Shown here one piece after another: positions 23,355 to 34,253 of a stretch of 64,000 nucleotides of DNA. The notes under the pieces were generated by a model. It searched no databases. It had not been told where the DNA came from and saw only the letters and a program-made list of their open reading frames with translations. This stretch comes from Neoceratodus forsteri (taxonomy: Eukaryota > Chordata > Ceratodontiformes > Ceratodontidae). The stretch lies in contig CM057456.1 in the NCBI GenBank assembly GCA_016271365.2, positions 667,017,501-667,081,500 of the forward strand, given 5' to 3'. The number at the start of each line of letters is the position of its first letter. Positions within the stretch are counted from its first letter, which is position 1. The position numbers and the translations under genes were made by a program.

Positions 23355-24534
23355 ATGATGTTTAGCAGCACTTGCAATAAACACAAATCTCAGCCCCTCA
23401 CCATCAGGAACTGTGTGGGAGTACCACTCAAACAAATTCAACATTTTATATACCTGAGAGTAACCCTGGACTGCTCACTTTCCTATACATAACATGTTGA
23501 CAATGTCACCTCGGCTGTTACCATCAAGATTGGCTTACTCCACCATCATAAACACTGCTTAATGCCTGAAGCCCTCAGAATTGCAATTACCAGCTCTGTC
23601 TTACCAGCTGTCAACTATGGTATAGTTATCTATGGTGCTGCTACAAATTCCACTCTCCGTAGAATATCCATTGCCTTAAATAAGACATGTAGGCTTCTTA
23701 CTGGTGCTGCACACCTCACCCATACTCGTGACTTGTATGCACAAACTGGATGGCTTCAACTAAGCCGGAAGGATACAGTACCAAACATATCTGTTAGCTA
23801 AAATAGCATTTCTTGGCCTCCTACCCCCTGCAACCAGCAACCTCCTGAACCTCCACCACAGCTCCAAGCACACCCGAAGCTTGGCCCACCAGTCTCTACA
23901 CATGCCTAGGTGTCAGACATCTCAAGGCCAGTGCTCATTTGCTTACAGAGAGCTACTTGTTTTCAATGCTCTTCCCAAAGAAATCTCAATCATACCAGAA
24001 CTTGGCCATTTCAAACACATGCTCCATCAGCATCTTACAGCTAACAGTTCCTGTGACTCCTTCACCTAGTTCCTCCACCTGCTGTGTGTTTCAACCTACC
24101 CATTTCCCACACCCCTATGCATTACCATACCTTTTCTAACTCCCCACTCCGCATTTATCTTCTCATCTCCTGACAAGGCCTGCTGGCTGCTTACCCCTTC
24201 ACCTTTCTATTCTGTGCATCTTTCCCTTTGCTTCAACTCCCATTTTAAAGTTTTAGATAAGTATACAAACAATGTACTATTGCCATTGTTCAAACCAAGT
24301 CTTTGTCTTACCACCATTGTATGTTTGTTCATCCTCCTACACTGATGTGGAACCTGTGTAAATGAGAGCCTTGTACTCAAAGATATTGTAATCTGAGAAT
24401 GAATAAATAAATAAATACAATTACTTCATATTTAAGGATTTACTTTTGGTAAATTCAGTATAAAAATACATTTATTTATAGTACAAATAAGTAAAAAATG
24501 AAGTAAATCATCTTTTTTTTATTTTAGGTGTTAA

Positions 24535-25120
24535 CCAAGATCAATTGTTAAATTAAGTGGTAAAATATATTCAATTTACATATTAAGGGATTACTGTTAA
24601 AGTGAAATTAAGAATTTACATATATTTAGTTTAAAAAAATTAAGGAGTGCAGATTAAGTATACAATCAATTAGAAACCCATGCTTACTTTGAGGAATTAA
24701 GGGGTATAAATTAAACATAGCAGTAAGAAGAAACATGTCATTAATCTTAAAAAATTAAGCAGAAAAGAAGGTTTAAATTGTGTGCACTGATTAAGGATGA
24801 ATTAAGCAGAATTTAAGGATGAAATAATCCACAGATTAATTGTTAAATTAAGCACTAAAATGTATTTAGTTTAGGTATTAAGGGATTAAAATTAAGTGTA
24901 AAATTAAGAATGTAAATATATTTAATTTTAAGAATTATGGGGTACAGATCAAGTATAAAATCAATGAGATATTCATGCTTTCTTAAAAAAAAATAAGGGT
25001 AAAAATTAAGCATGCAGGTAAGAAGAAAAACATAATTAATCTTAAAAAATTAAGGAAAAAAAGGTTTAAATTGTGTACTCTGATTAAGGCCAAATTCAGC
25101 AGAAATTAAGGATGAAAACA
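24535..25120. repeat. Two-copy tandem repeat, about 295 bp, TTAAG-rich
   Basis: The block AATTGTTAAATTAAG occurs near 24542 and again near 24838. The following text repeats in the same order: TATTAAGGGATTA, then TTAAGAA.T, then a TTTAAATTGTGT block. The two copies differ by many substitutions. The word TTAAG or TTAAGG is dense throughout and continues weakly to about 25200. Confidence 0.7.
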
Positions 25121-25598
25121 GCTTAATTATTCCCTTAAAATTCAATAGGGCCATAAATTGTAAAATTAAGGGATTTTTAAGGTTCAAAATTAAGGGATTC
25201 CTATTTCATAGTGGTGCCGAGGTTTAGGAAAAAATATTGAGGCCGCCATAGGAGGCAAGGGAACTTGAAATTGAGACAAAAAGCCTCAAAGCTGCACAGA
25301 TAGTAAACACTGGTGGGGAAACTCTTAAATTAACCCATCTGTAGTCACCTACTGTGTATGCATCCACAGTGATTGAACAGACAGATGGTGGTCAGAACTC
25401 AATGCAGTCCTGGAGTTCAAAACTTCCATTGAACAAGGTGAGGTGGCATCAACCTTACCCAGTAAGCAGCCAGATCTTACAAGATGCTACAGAATTAACA
25501 ACAGAACATGGGTGAGGTGGCACAGGGGTGTATACCCACTTATTACCCGCAAGGGAAGGGTAAGCCAGCAAGCAAGTGAATCTTCACTAGTTTAGACC
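25121..25598. other. Unassigned sequence left of the tRNA-His-like primer site
   Basis: If the neighbouring primer-site call is right, this would be the start of that element's internal region, reading leftwards. No frame with recognisable gag was found. Confidence 0.3.
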
Positions 25599-25616
25599 AT
25601 CTGAGTCACAGCACCA
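25599..25616 (-). other. Possible LTR-element primer binding site, tRNA-His-like
   Basis: On the minus strand this reads TGGTGCTGTGACTCAGAT. It differs at two positions from the primer site that pairs with tRNA-His (TGGTGCCGTGACTCGGAT), and both changes are of the CpG-decay type. A minus-strand AATAAA lies about 95 bases upstream (25710-25715), as expected for the poly(A) signal of a 5' LTR. A matching second LTR was not seen. Confidence 0.4.
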
Positions 25617-26707
25617 ATTTTTAGGAAACACCAAGCCCTCCTCAAATTCTAGATGGTGATAAACCAGCAGAAGAAATGACAGGCAAGTGGCAAAAGCAGT
25701 AATAACTTGTTTATTACTTACAAGGCTGGACTTACACCCTAAACAGTATCTTCAGCCAAGTGGATCCTGAGTGCTGCAGTTTATCATCCCCACAAGATGA
25801 TATCAGTGAGAATACATAATGCAACAGTTCTTATAGTAAGATAGTGACTATGGCAATAGCTAGTCCATGAATATATTATAATTACTGTTACAGTTACAGA
25901 TACGCCCTATTGGCCAAAAGATAGGTGGCTCCATAGTGTAGATAACATTATGCAGAAAGTGCAATATTGGCTGAAGTTAACAAAGAGCTCATACAAGGTT
26001 CAGAAAAAGCATGCACTATTACATAATAAGTGCAGTATTACACAAATCCAAAAGATGGTGGTGTAGTCTGTATAATAACTTATTAGAAGATAAAGACACA
26101 AGTGTCTTGGCCTACTACATGCTGTTGCTAAGCAGAGTAAAATGGAATCATAATGTTTCCCTGGCTACTTACACTTCTACAGTAAGTGCCAATGCCCTAC
26201 AAGTTAGTAGTGATTTGTCATAATATGTATAACATAAGGTTTGTCTAAGGTGCTCAGTGGGAGGCTAAAGAGGGCATGGGATCTGAGTGTAACAGGTATC
26301 TGCTAAGATTTTAAAAAGCATGCATATCTGATAGTCCAATAATTTACCTTTTCTACTGTATTAGCAGACATGGGCTTAACAGCTAATGAAATTAATCATA
26401 GTAACCATGCTGGAACCAAAAGAGTTACATACCCTGTTCACCATGCAACTACAAACTGTAACTGACTTCAGAGTAAGGAGCATGCACCTGTCAGCCACAT
26501 TGATGTTCATGTTTATTGCCCATACAACAAGCATAATTAATAAAATAATAAAAATAACTGTCTCTTTTTTAGCATACTATTGCCATAACATATTACAAGT
26601 AAACACAGCACTAATCAGCTCTAACACTGGCTTAACCTTTAAAATGACAAAAGTAAAAAAAGAATCATGTCCCTTTAAAGGTGTAGTCAAAAAGTGCAAA
26701 ACATATT
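25617..26707. other. Unassigned; possibly an LTR read on the minus strand
   Basis: Besides the AATAAA at 25710-25715 (minus), I see no clear LTR start. The long plus-strand frame that begins near 26386 crosses into the Gmr1 LTR and its palindrome and has no recognisable domain, so I do not call it a gene. Confidence 0.3.
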
Positions 26708-26795
26708 TGTTGCTGAGGTTTGGGTCAGGAAGAGTAAGCAGACCAGGTGAAATTGTAAAATCCACAAGTAGTGTTCTATTATTACCAGTAACAAG

Positions 26796-27242
26796 AGAAC
26801 AAAACAGAATTGTGTATGATCGCTCATACACAACAAGGGTATTTTCCACTCGAGAGGTTTCCATGCTAACTGGAGACCTCAAGAGCACAGCTCGAGAGGT
26901 CTCATTACCGTGGAAACCTCAAGAGTTGAAAAATACCCTTGCTGTGTATAAGCGATCATACACAGTCTTTTATAGCGTATGGTCACTCATACAAAGATTG
27001 CCCTTACTTTCTTGCTGGTTTATGTTGTAATGTTCTCCTCCTATAGCTTGTTTCACTGCCACGGCCATTCTCAGAGGATCGCCAGTTGTCCGACCACACA
27101 TGCGCACCCACCTTCTAAGTGTTATACTGCACTAGCTATGAATCTAGTGCAGCACAACAGTTATAATGATGTAGCTAGTGCAGCATAACAACGTTGTTGA
27201 AGGGATGGATTTCTATCCACAACAATGTTCCACCATACACTA
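26796..27242. mobile_element. Insertion with a strong palindrome, in the Gmr1 LTR
   Basis: The intact LTR lacks this block. Positions 26811-26964 form an inverted repeat with arms of about 76 bases: TGTGTATGATCGCTCATACA at one end and its near-inverse at the other, with AAGGGTATTTT and GAGGTTTCCA blocks inside and a centre near 26888. Smaller self-complementary words (GTATGGTCACTCATAC near 26978) follow. This is a fold-back element of unknown family. Confidence 0.55.
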
Positions 27243-27831
27243 TAATAAAAAATAAATGTACAGAGTGGTTTTCAGCACAGGCAGTGCAAAAATAAAGTCC
27301 AATTTCTGACTTCAGAACCTGAGTCTACAATCAAACAGCTGTCAGTTGCATTTGGTCTCCAAATACTGAAGAAGACACTTGATCTCCTCTTTTCACACAC
27401 ACATTTGAATCCTTGTCAGCATCTAGCTTCCACCAGAGCATTGTGACCCAGAACTTCAGACCCTTGTCATATTCTAGCTTCCACCAGAACATTGTGACCC
27501 TGAACTTCAGAACTCTGTCTGATTCTAGCATCCAGAGCATTGTGACACAGCTAATAGCTGATCTCTTTTGCTGACAGATTCCACCAGATCAAAAGGTCAC
27601 ACTTTGTTACACTTTGCTCATACAACTCAAAGAGCTGTTTCTGTAATCATTTCAATAGTAATAACTACATCTAGTTTACAAATCTAGTTTACAAATCAGT
27701 AAACCCAGTTTCATACTTATTTTTTATAGCTATATATAAGCAAGGTAGAGACAGCAAAAGGGAACAAGCTCTGGCAGAGCCACTACGACTGTGAATGCAT
27801 TAACTAGATAAGGGTGTTTCATGGACTTAAA

Positions 27832-28150
27832 CATTTATTTATTTATTTATTTTAAAAATATCAGATGTGCAAACCTTTGAGTCAGAGACTCATTTACAAA
27901 GGCACCTCATCGAAACTAATACAAAGGCAGCACAGTTAAGTCAAAAAACAATGGCTCAGAGAGCAGACAATTATAACAATCATTCACAGCAGATACATGG
28001 GTAGCAGTAGATAAACAGATTACATAGTTTAGGCACACAGGCACCACATCAAGAAGACCAAAGCAGTTCAAACAATATACAATAGCTAAAGCAAATAGAC
28101 ATCAGGAGTCAACAGTAATAACATCACTGTTTCAATGGGTCAGCAGCCAA
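27832..28150 (-). mobile_element. L2-type LINE 3'-end fragment, minus strand
   Basis: It starts with (ATTT)n and continues with CTCATTTACAAAGGCACCTC, resembling the 3' end of the L2 at 12571 (CTCATTTACAAAGGTTCTAC after its (TTTA)n tail). It is strongly 5'-truncated. Confidence 0.6.
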
Positions 28151-28558
28151 TCAGAGTCTTACATTTTTCCTTGCCATTGTATAATTAAAAATAATGCCAC
28201 CATCTGAATTACAGTTACCTATATGCTTTGCATTTTATTCTATGCACTGTTATAGCAATCAACTCAACAGAACCAGGCCATCATATACATGAAGATACTG
28301 TACCCTAACTGAAAACACTGCTGAGACAACTGTATGTTGTGACAAGGTAGGAGATAAACACAATATTGAGACAAGTTGTTAAAGACATTTGATGTGTTTG
28401 TTTTTTGCCTAAATGCCAATGTAAATTAGACACATTTCATTGCAAACTGTTCATCTGAAGGAAGATACAGTATTGCTATATAAGGCCTTAAAATGGGCAT
28501 CAAGTAAATGTAAACTGGGGTAGGTGTGTTATTGAGGGTATTTCATAGTTTATCTTTT

Positions 28559-29545
28559 ATTGCTGCTCCACTGGAGCAGCAATATTTGCATAAGCTGTGC
28601 CCAGTCCAGATTTTACCACTCTGGCCTGGGCCTGGTTATCTGGGTTTTACCCATACCCCACTGCATGTGGCTTAGTGATATACTATACAGATGGCTACAA
28701 AGTCTAACCCATTGAAGGCTGAAGTTTTACAAAATCATTATGTTTAAAATACCAAGACTCACTTTCTCCCCCCTCCATCACAATTAATCCTCTACCAAAG
28801 TCATGCTTAAATACTGGTGCTTCTACATCCATACCACTAAGCTTTTAATGGCAACATGCCACTTCTGCTGTTATGAGCCCCCCCCATCCATGAAGTCCCA
28901 TTCTACATGTGGCAATCCCCCAACCCCAAAACCAGGTAATATTCCAAGGAGCAGCTCTTTACACCATATCAACTACATTACTGCTAAACTCATTATTTTT
29001 AAAAATGTTGTAAATTTTTTTGTTGTAATATATCTATGATCAGAAGAAATGAATTTGTAAAAGAAACCAAAATCCCCATTTATCAGTTCACTGAATCACA
29101 ATAAAGTATGTTATGAACTTATCAGATTCCATGTGTAACCTACAGTAAGTCAAACAGAAATTAGACACACAAATGTCTATGTATTTGCAAGTGAAGCAAA
29201 TGTGGTTACTATCATTCAGTTGTAAACACCTATAGTCACAAATTGCAAGTTAAGAAGAGTCAGTAGAATATGAACAGTAGCCCAGCCCCAAACTGCCTGA
29301 CTGAGAATGAAGTTGCTGTATTATTTGGAAAAGGCAAGGCTGGGACTCTTGTTATGCAATGTCCTGCAAAGAAGCACACTGACTACTCTTAGGATGGTGA
29401 TGTCAAATGGCTTAAGGAGGTGTTGTGAGGGGCCTAGGGGAACTTTTTATGCAGAAAGTTCTGACTGCTAGAATATAATAAGTTAACTTTCTGTGGGCTC
29501 CATTAATTACTCAAGCCATAGGAAAAATAATGCTCTAAAACTTCC

Positions 29546-29595
<50 letters not shown>

Positions 29596-30849
29596 CAGCG
29601 TAGTAATGAGTCTTTAGTGGAGGAATCTATTTTTAACATACTATTATACTGTTTGGTAGCAAAGAAGAAATCAGCCCTTTTCTGAACTCAATACGTTATT
29701 GCTGCTGCACTGGATCAACAATATTTGCACAAGCTGTACCCAGTGCAGATTTTACAGTACTGGTCCTGGTCTGGTGATCTGGGTTTTACCCATACCACAC
29801 TGAATGTGGCTTAGTGATATACTGTACAGTTGGCTGCAGAGTCTAACCCATTGAAGGTTGAAATTTCAGAAAACCATTATGCTAAAAATATCAAGACTCA
29901 CTCCCTCCCTCACCCCCAAGTCACAATTAATCCTCTACCAAAGTCATGCTTAAATACTGGTGCCTCTACATCCATGCCACTAAGCTTTTAATGCCAATAT
30001 GCTTCTTCTGCTGCTGTGAGTTCCCCATCTGTGAAGTCCCATTCTGCTTGTGGCAGTCCCCCACCAACCAGATAATGTTCCAGGGAGCAGCTCTTTACAC
30101 CATATCAACTAAATTACTGCTAAACTCTCTATTTAAAAAAACATTTTGTTGAGAAATTTTTGTTTTAGTATATCCATGGTCAAGAAAAATTAATTTGTAA
30201 AAGAAACCAAAATCTCCATTTATCAGTTCATTGAATCACATTACAATATGTTATGAATTTTTCAGATTCTATATGTAACCTACAGTAAGTCAAACAGAAA
30301 TTAGACACACAAATACCTACCTATTTGCAAGTGAAGCAAATGTGATTATCTTTCATTTGTAAACACCTATAGTCACAAACTGCAAGTTAAGATTCAGTAG
30401 AATATAAACAACAGCCCAAAACCGCCTGCCTGAGAATGAAGTTGATCTATTATTTGGAAAATGGCAAGGCTGGGTCTCTTGCTATGCAATGTCCTGCAAA
30501 GTAGCACTCTGGCTGCTCTTAGAATGAGGTGCTGTGTGGTGCCATGGGGAGCTTGTTATGCAGAAAGTTCCAGGAAGTGTTTACCCCATTCTACTTCTGA
30601 TAGCTTTCTATGATGTCTGTACTATCCATTGGTAATCTGACACAGAATGACTCCCAGAAGATAATGCGTTAACTTTCTGTGGGATCAATTAACTCCTCAA
30701 GCCAGTGGAAAAAAATAGTGCTTTAAATCTTCCTATACACACACAGGCAGCATAGTAATGAGGCTTCAGCTGAGGAATCAATTTTTAACATGCTATCATG
30801 TTGTTTGGTAGGAAAGATGACATCAACCCTTTTTTGAATGCAATACTCA
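28559..30849. repeat. Tandem duplication, two units of about 1.14 kb
   Basis: Units are 28559-29697 and 29698-30849. Both begin ATTGCTGCT(C/G)CACTGGA and share long blocks, for example TCTGGGTTTTACCCATACC, TAATCCTCTACCAAAGTCAT and CCTACAGTAAGTCAAACAGA. Unit 1 starts with an inverted word (ATTGCTGCTCCA, one base, then its inverse) that has decayed in unit 2. Unit 1 has a (CA)n expansion at 29551-29594 that unit 2 lacks. Neither unit encodes a credible protein. Confidence 0.85.
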
Positions 30850-31432
30850 TGTTGGCTCCACCCGCAGTCATAAAAACTGGAATAATAGGTTCTAAGGAGT
30901 ATAACCTCACCAGGAATATTAGAAAAAATGACCTCTCCCCATTCATTCACGGGTGTTAATGAATGCATTTGTTAACCATGCTGGTTCATCTTCTTGCTTC
31001 CCTCATGGTAAAAATGTGAAACTACATTTGTGTTATTTTAAATGAATGATACATAGCTTGTCCAGGGGGGTGGCAGCTCTGATAGTTGTTCCAGTCTTTC
31101 TTTTCACTGATATAAACTGAGCCAGGAAAAAAGTAAGTAGGAAAAAAAAACAGCATTTTGTTTCTACACATGGTTGTTAATTGCAACTGGTATGTTTAAC
31201 ATGTACAAGTCAACTCCACTTCTCAAACTTAAAAAGAAAAATACACTTCATCCCAGACTGTGTTTACCAAGTACTGTGCCCATGATTAAAATAATTTGAA
31301 CCCCTCCCCCCAAAAATGTGCCCTCACATGAACCTGCATGATTTATCTGTAAAGACAATTAAAACATGTATTTCTAAATGCATTACTAACACCAATGCTT
31401 TCAAGGTTTTGAAACTACTAAAAAGACAAACT

Positions 31433-31433
<1 letters not shown>

Positions 31434-31474
<41 letters not shown>
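31434..31474. repeat. (GATA)n microsatellite
   Basis: About ten tandem GATA units. Confidence 0.9.
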
Positions 31475-31475
<1 letters not shown>

Positions 31476-32260
31476 TAATATGGTAAACAAATATTGTTAA
31501 TCCCAAAAGCTGAACTTTGTTTTTAGTATATAAATGTTTAAGAAATACCTGAAAGCTGTCTATTTTCCTTGGAAGCTGAATCCTTGGAAGCTGTAGTTTC
31601 AGACACTTCTTAGGACACCAGGTGACTCTGATAAGCATTTGTTCTAAGGGTTTTTAAGTCAGTTTGAAGGCATTAAGTACCTTCTGTTCTCCTAGTCCTT
31701 AACAAAATGCAGGGAGCCCACAAACTTGTTCTGTTCCTTGGTCCCGATCCCAAACTAGTGACTCTTCTTTCAACATGATAGATCCACCTCATGCCCCTTC
31801 CACATGAATAAAAAAAAGTGGGATGGATCTTTTGGAGCTTCTTGGGTGGAGATGGGGTGGATCTTACTTCCCCCCAAAAAACAATGCTGCCTCCCACTAC
31901 TCAAGTTCCAGTTCTTGGACCTACCATTTAAGAAAGAAAATAGTTCCCTGCAACCATTGACTAACATGAAAGCATATTTATTTGAGCGCAGAACACATTT
32001 CTTGGAGGAGGTTAAGGCGGAGGAGACTATTTACACCTTCAGTCAGTTCCATGGACAGAAAACATGACATCACTCCTTTTGTGCATGCAGTACTGCTGTT
32101 GGCTCCACCCACAGTCGTAAAAAGGAAAGAACAGCAAGTAAAGGCAAGAGTTGACTGTGCAGTCAAACTGAAAAGACAGATGGTAGGCAGAATCCGTGTT
32201 TCAGACTCTCTCTCTCTACACAACACAGATAGGACAGGGTCCAACCAATCTTCACATATG

Positions 32261-32271
32261 CCTCCCCCTTT
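32261..32271 (-). other. Polypurine tract of the Gmr1-like element
   Basis: Minus-strand AAAGGGGGAGG lies five bases from the start of the 3' LTR, the position of the plus-strand DNA primer in LTR elements. Confidence 0.65.
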
Positions 32272-32559
32272 AAGAGGAAACCTGCTTTTTTCTACTCACT
32301 TTTTTTAACACTGGTTTCCAAAACCTTCTCTCATTCTCATCACATTATTGTTAATTCTCTGAAGTCATCATGCTCTCTTTCATATCACATGCTACATCAT
32401 ACAGTTCTTTTTTTTCTTCTTTTCTTTTATTTAAGTGGATGATTCAGAGAATATGGTTATCACAATCGTCACCTTAACACTCTACAATATCCCATCTCAT
32501 CCTTATCAAACACCCTTCCTGCCGCCCATGTCTCTATTTATCACCTAAGCTAATTTAAA

Positions 32560-33396
32560 TTAAATTTGACCTGAAACTCATGAATGGGAGCCAGATCCGA
32601 AGACATAGCTCAGATTGATTTTCCATTTTATAATGCATTTCCTAAACTTTATGTAAATCCACCATACCCTGTATCCATTCTACAAAAGATGGAGGAAATG
32701 TGTCTTTCCAATGAACCAATAGAAGTTTTTTTGCCAATAATAAACCCATTGCACATAATTCCATGGTATCCTCCAAATCTACTACGCCTCCTCAAAATCC
32801 AAACAGGGCAATACCGGGGTCAACTGGAAAGTCTCAACCTATAAGTTTTCCAAGTGTCCCAAATATTTTTTGCCAAAATGAGTCCAACTTGTGACACGAA
32901 ACCAGCATATTGTCCAATGTACCTCTACCCTCTCCACATCTTATACATAACTCCGAATTATTAATACTCATTCTATGTAACCTTACCAGTATCAAATAAG
33001 TTCTATGTAATATGTTTATATAGATTTGTTTTAATCTATTATTCTTAAATGGCAGATTTTCTAAATTAACTAAAGACTCCCACCTAATATCTGATATAAA
33101 TTGACCCCTTGCTTTTTACCAACTCTGCTTAAGTTTACCCAAAGAAACTGATCTACCTTTTTCCCCCAATTATCGATAGATTTCTCCAATTATGTGTTTT
33201 AAGGAATATACATTGTCAAAAAAAATGCCACCTCCCCCCCCCCCCATCGGGACTACTAATGATTTTTGATTGTTCTTATATATAAAATTCCTTGCCTGAA
33301 AATATGCAAAAAATGGCCTATCAGATAAATTGAGCTTATCCCTTAACTCCTCAAAGTAGGCAACCCTATCCTTAATCAAAAAATCCTGCAGAACAG
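32560..33396 (-). pseudogene. L1 ORF2 C-terminal segment
   Basis: This is the continuation of ORF2 beyond the retroviral insertion. The frame at 33379-33170 has the DRPFFAYFQARNFI block that follows RT in L1/Tx1 ORF2. Further left, minus-strand frames carry a cysteine-histidine cluster (a C-x2-C pair near 32930, with His and Cys about 12 residues on), matching the C-terminal zinc-knuckle-like region of L1 ORF2. A poly-Gly stretch from a C-run at 33231-33245 and several stops mark decay. Confidence 0.75.
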
Positions 33397-33844
33397 TGTG
33401 AAGGAATTTTTTATATATCCTAAAGCCTATAACTTTATATCCTAAAGCTTATTATACCTTAGAGCTTATAACTGTTATATGTCTTATAGCCATGTTGCTT
33501 CTCATATGCTTTGAAGCTATCTGCTTTGTAAAACAGCCATAATGAATGTACAGTTTTGTGCTGACTAGAACAAAGGACAAAGGTTGCTTGACAGAGATAA
33601 GCAAACCTTGAAAACCAAATGAAGCTGGATACAGCTGGTTGTAACTTAAGCTAAAGGGAGACATATAGCAAGTGGGAAAACAACTCCTAATAAGGGAAGT
33701 GCTGAATCTAGTTTTGCTAAAAGATAAGAAGGTGGAAAAACAACTCCTAATAAGGAAAGTGCTGAATCTAAGGTTTTTGCTAGAGATAAGGAAAAGCTGT
33801 TATAAGCATGTTTAGAATGAGATCACTGTTAAACTGCAAAGGTG

Positions 33845-33850
33845 TATAAG
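33845..33850 (+). promoter_or_regulatory. TATA-like box in the 5' LTR
   Basis: GTGTATAAGC here reads GTATATAAGC in the 3' LTR. It sits about 65 bases upstream of the AATAAA, as in compact gamma-type LTRs. Confidence 0.6.
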
Positions 33851-33914
33851 CTTCTGTGAACAATGATCGAGGAGCTCTCTCCTTTAGCTGAGGCTCCTAC
33901 ATATATGTGCTGAC

Positions 33915-33920
33915 AATAAA
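33915..33920 (+). promoter_or_regulatory. Polyadenylation signal AATAAA in the 5' LTR
   Basis: The same signal occurs in the 3' LTR at 43472-43477, where it would end the viral transcript. Confidence 0.7.
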
Positions 33921-34018
33921 CTAAGTGTTATTGGAATAACCATTGGGTGTGGTTATTGAGTACATAGAAAAACTAAGGTAAAGTATAGACAGTAAAGAGA
34001 ACTTGCTACCACAGTTTT

Positions 34019-34035
34019 TGGCGTAGTCGGCAGGA
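34019..34035 (+). other. ERV primer binding site, tRNA-Ser
   Basis: TGGCGTAGTCGGCAGGA begins five bases after the 5' LTR. It is complementary to the 3' end of vertebrate tRNA-Ser of the AGA/UGA/CGA group, CCA included, over all 17 bases. This is the priming site for minus-strand DNA synthesis. Confidence 0.85.
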
Positions 34036-34184
34036 AGGCTTCACCTCTCCGTGTCGCGCCATGATCGGACTACCTAGTCCCGGCCACGGGGGAAGGGTGC
34101 CCCTGTGTTTAGTCCCATCACTTGTGTGACTCCTAGGGATTGGCGACAGCCATCATTTACTGTCTAGGGTGCTAGGGTGGCACC

Positions 34185-34190
34185 GTAAGT
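34185..34190 (+). promoter_or_regulatory. Candidate splice donor in the ERV leader
   Basis: CACC followed by GTAAGT matches the donor consensus and lies between the primer site and gag, where retroviruses place the donor used for env mRNA. Confidence 0.45.
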
Positions 34191-34253
34191 GCTAGGTGGG
34201 CACTAGGCATCAGGGACGCCGTAAAATAAAGTAATTAGGCGCCATTAGGGACA

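Larger units (their letters stand above)
21090..24416 (+). mobile_element. L2-clade LINE, plus strand, with two nested insertions
   Basis: Same family as the L2 at 12571-16318. Pieces: 21090-21363 (RT with TKAFDTV and GVPQGSILG blocks), 22234-22384 (YVDD at 22240-22251, then the VIFTS strand) and 23355-24416 (C-terminal half, including 23562-23801). A CR1 (21364-22233) interrupts the catalytic YxDD neighbourhood and an inverted-repeat element (22385-23354) sits about 140 bases further on. The 3' end carries an (AATA)n tail at 24398-24416. It is truncated at the 5' end and inactive. Confidence 0.8.
27768..32115. other. 4.3-kb insertion complex in the Gmr1 LTR
   Basis: The intact LTR is continuous where this block sits. 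It contains an L2 3' end on the minus strand (27832-28150), a 1.14-kb tandem duplication (28559-30849), a (CA)n run (29551-29594), a (GATA)n run (31434-31474) and unassigned sequence. A GTTGGCTCCACCC(A/G)CAGTC motif occurs at both 30851 and 32099, so part of the block may itself be repeated. No gene was recognised. Confidence 0.5.
26708..32256 (-). repeat. 3' LTR of the Gmr1-like element, in three pieces
   Basis: Pieces homologous to the intact LTR at 53093-53794 are about 26708-26795, 27243-27767 and 32116-32256. The first break holds a ~450-bp palindrome-bearing insert. The second holds 4.3 kb with an L2 tail and a tandem duplication. Matching landmarks include TAAGCAGACCA, GGTTTTCAG, TCTCCAAAT, CTATATATAAGCAAGGTAGA and GGCAGAATCC. 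Confidence 0.75.
33397..34013 (+). repeat. 5' LTR of the ERV, 617 bp
   Basis: It starts TGTGAAGGAA and ends GCTACCACA. A TATA-like TATAAG is at 33845-33850 and AATAAA at 33915-33920, giving a U3 of about 470 bases, a short R and a U5 ending at 34013. Against the 3' LTR I count about 5 substitutions and about 8 small indels, most of them one base in homopolymers. Confidence 0.93.

Noticed and set aside
26386..27030. Long plus-strand frame of about 214 residues
   Set aside because: It spans unassigned sequence, the Gmr1 LTR edge and the palindrome, and has no recognisable domain. It is a chance frame.
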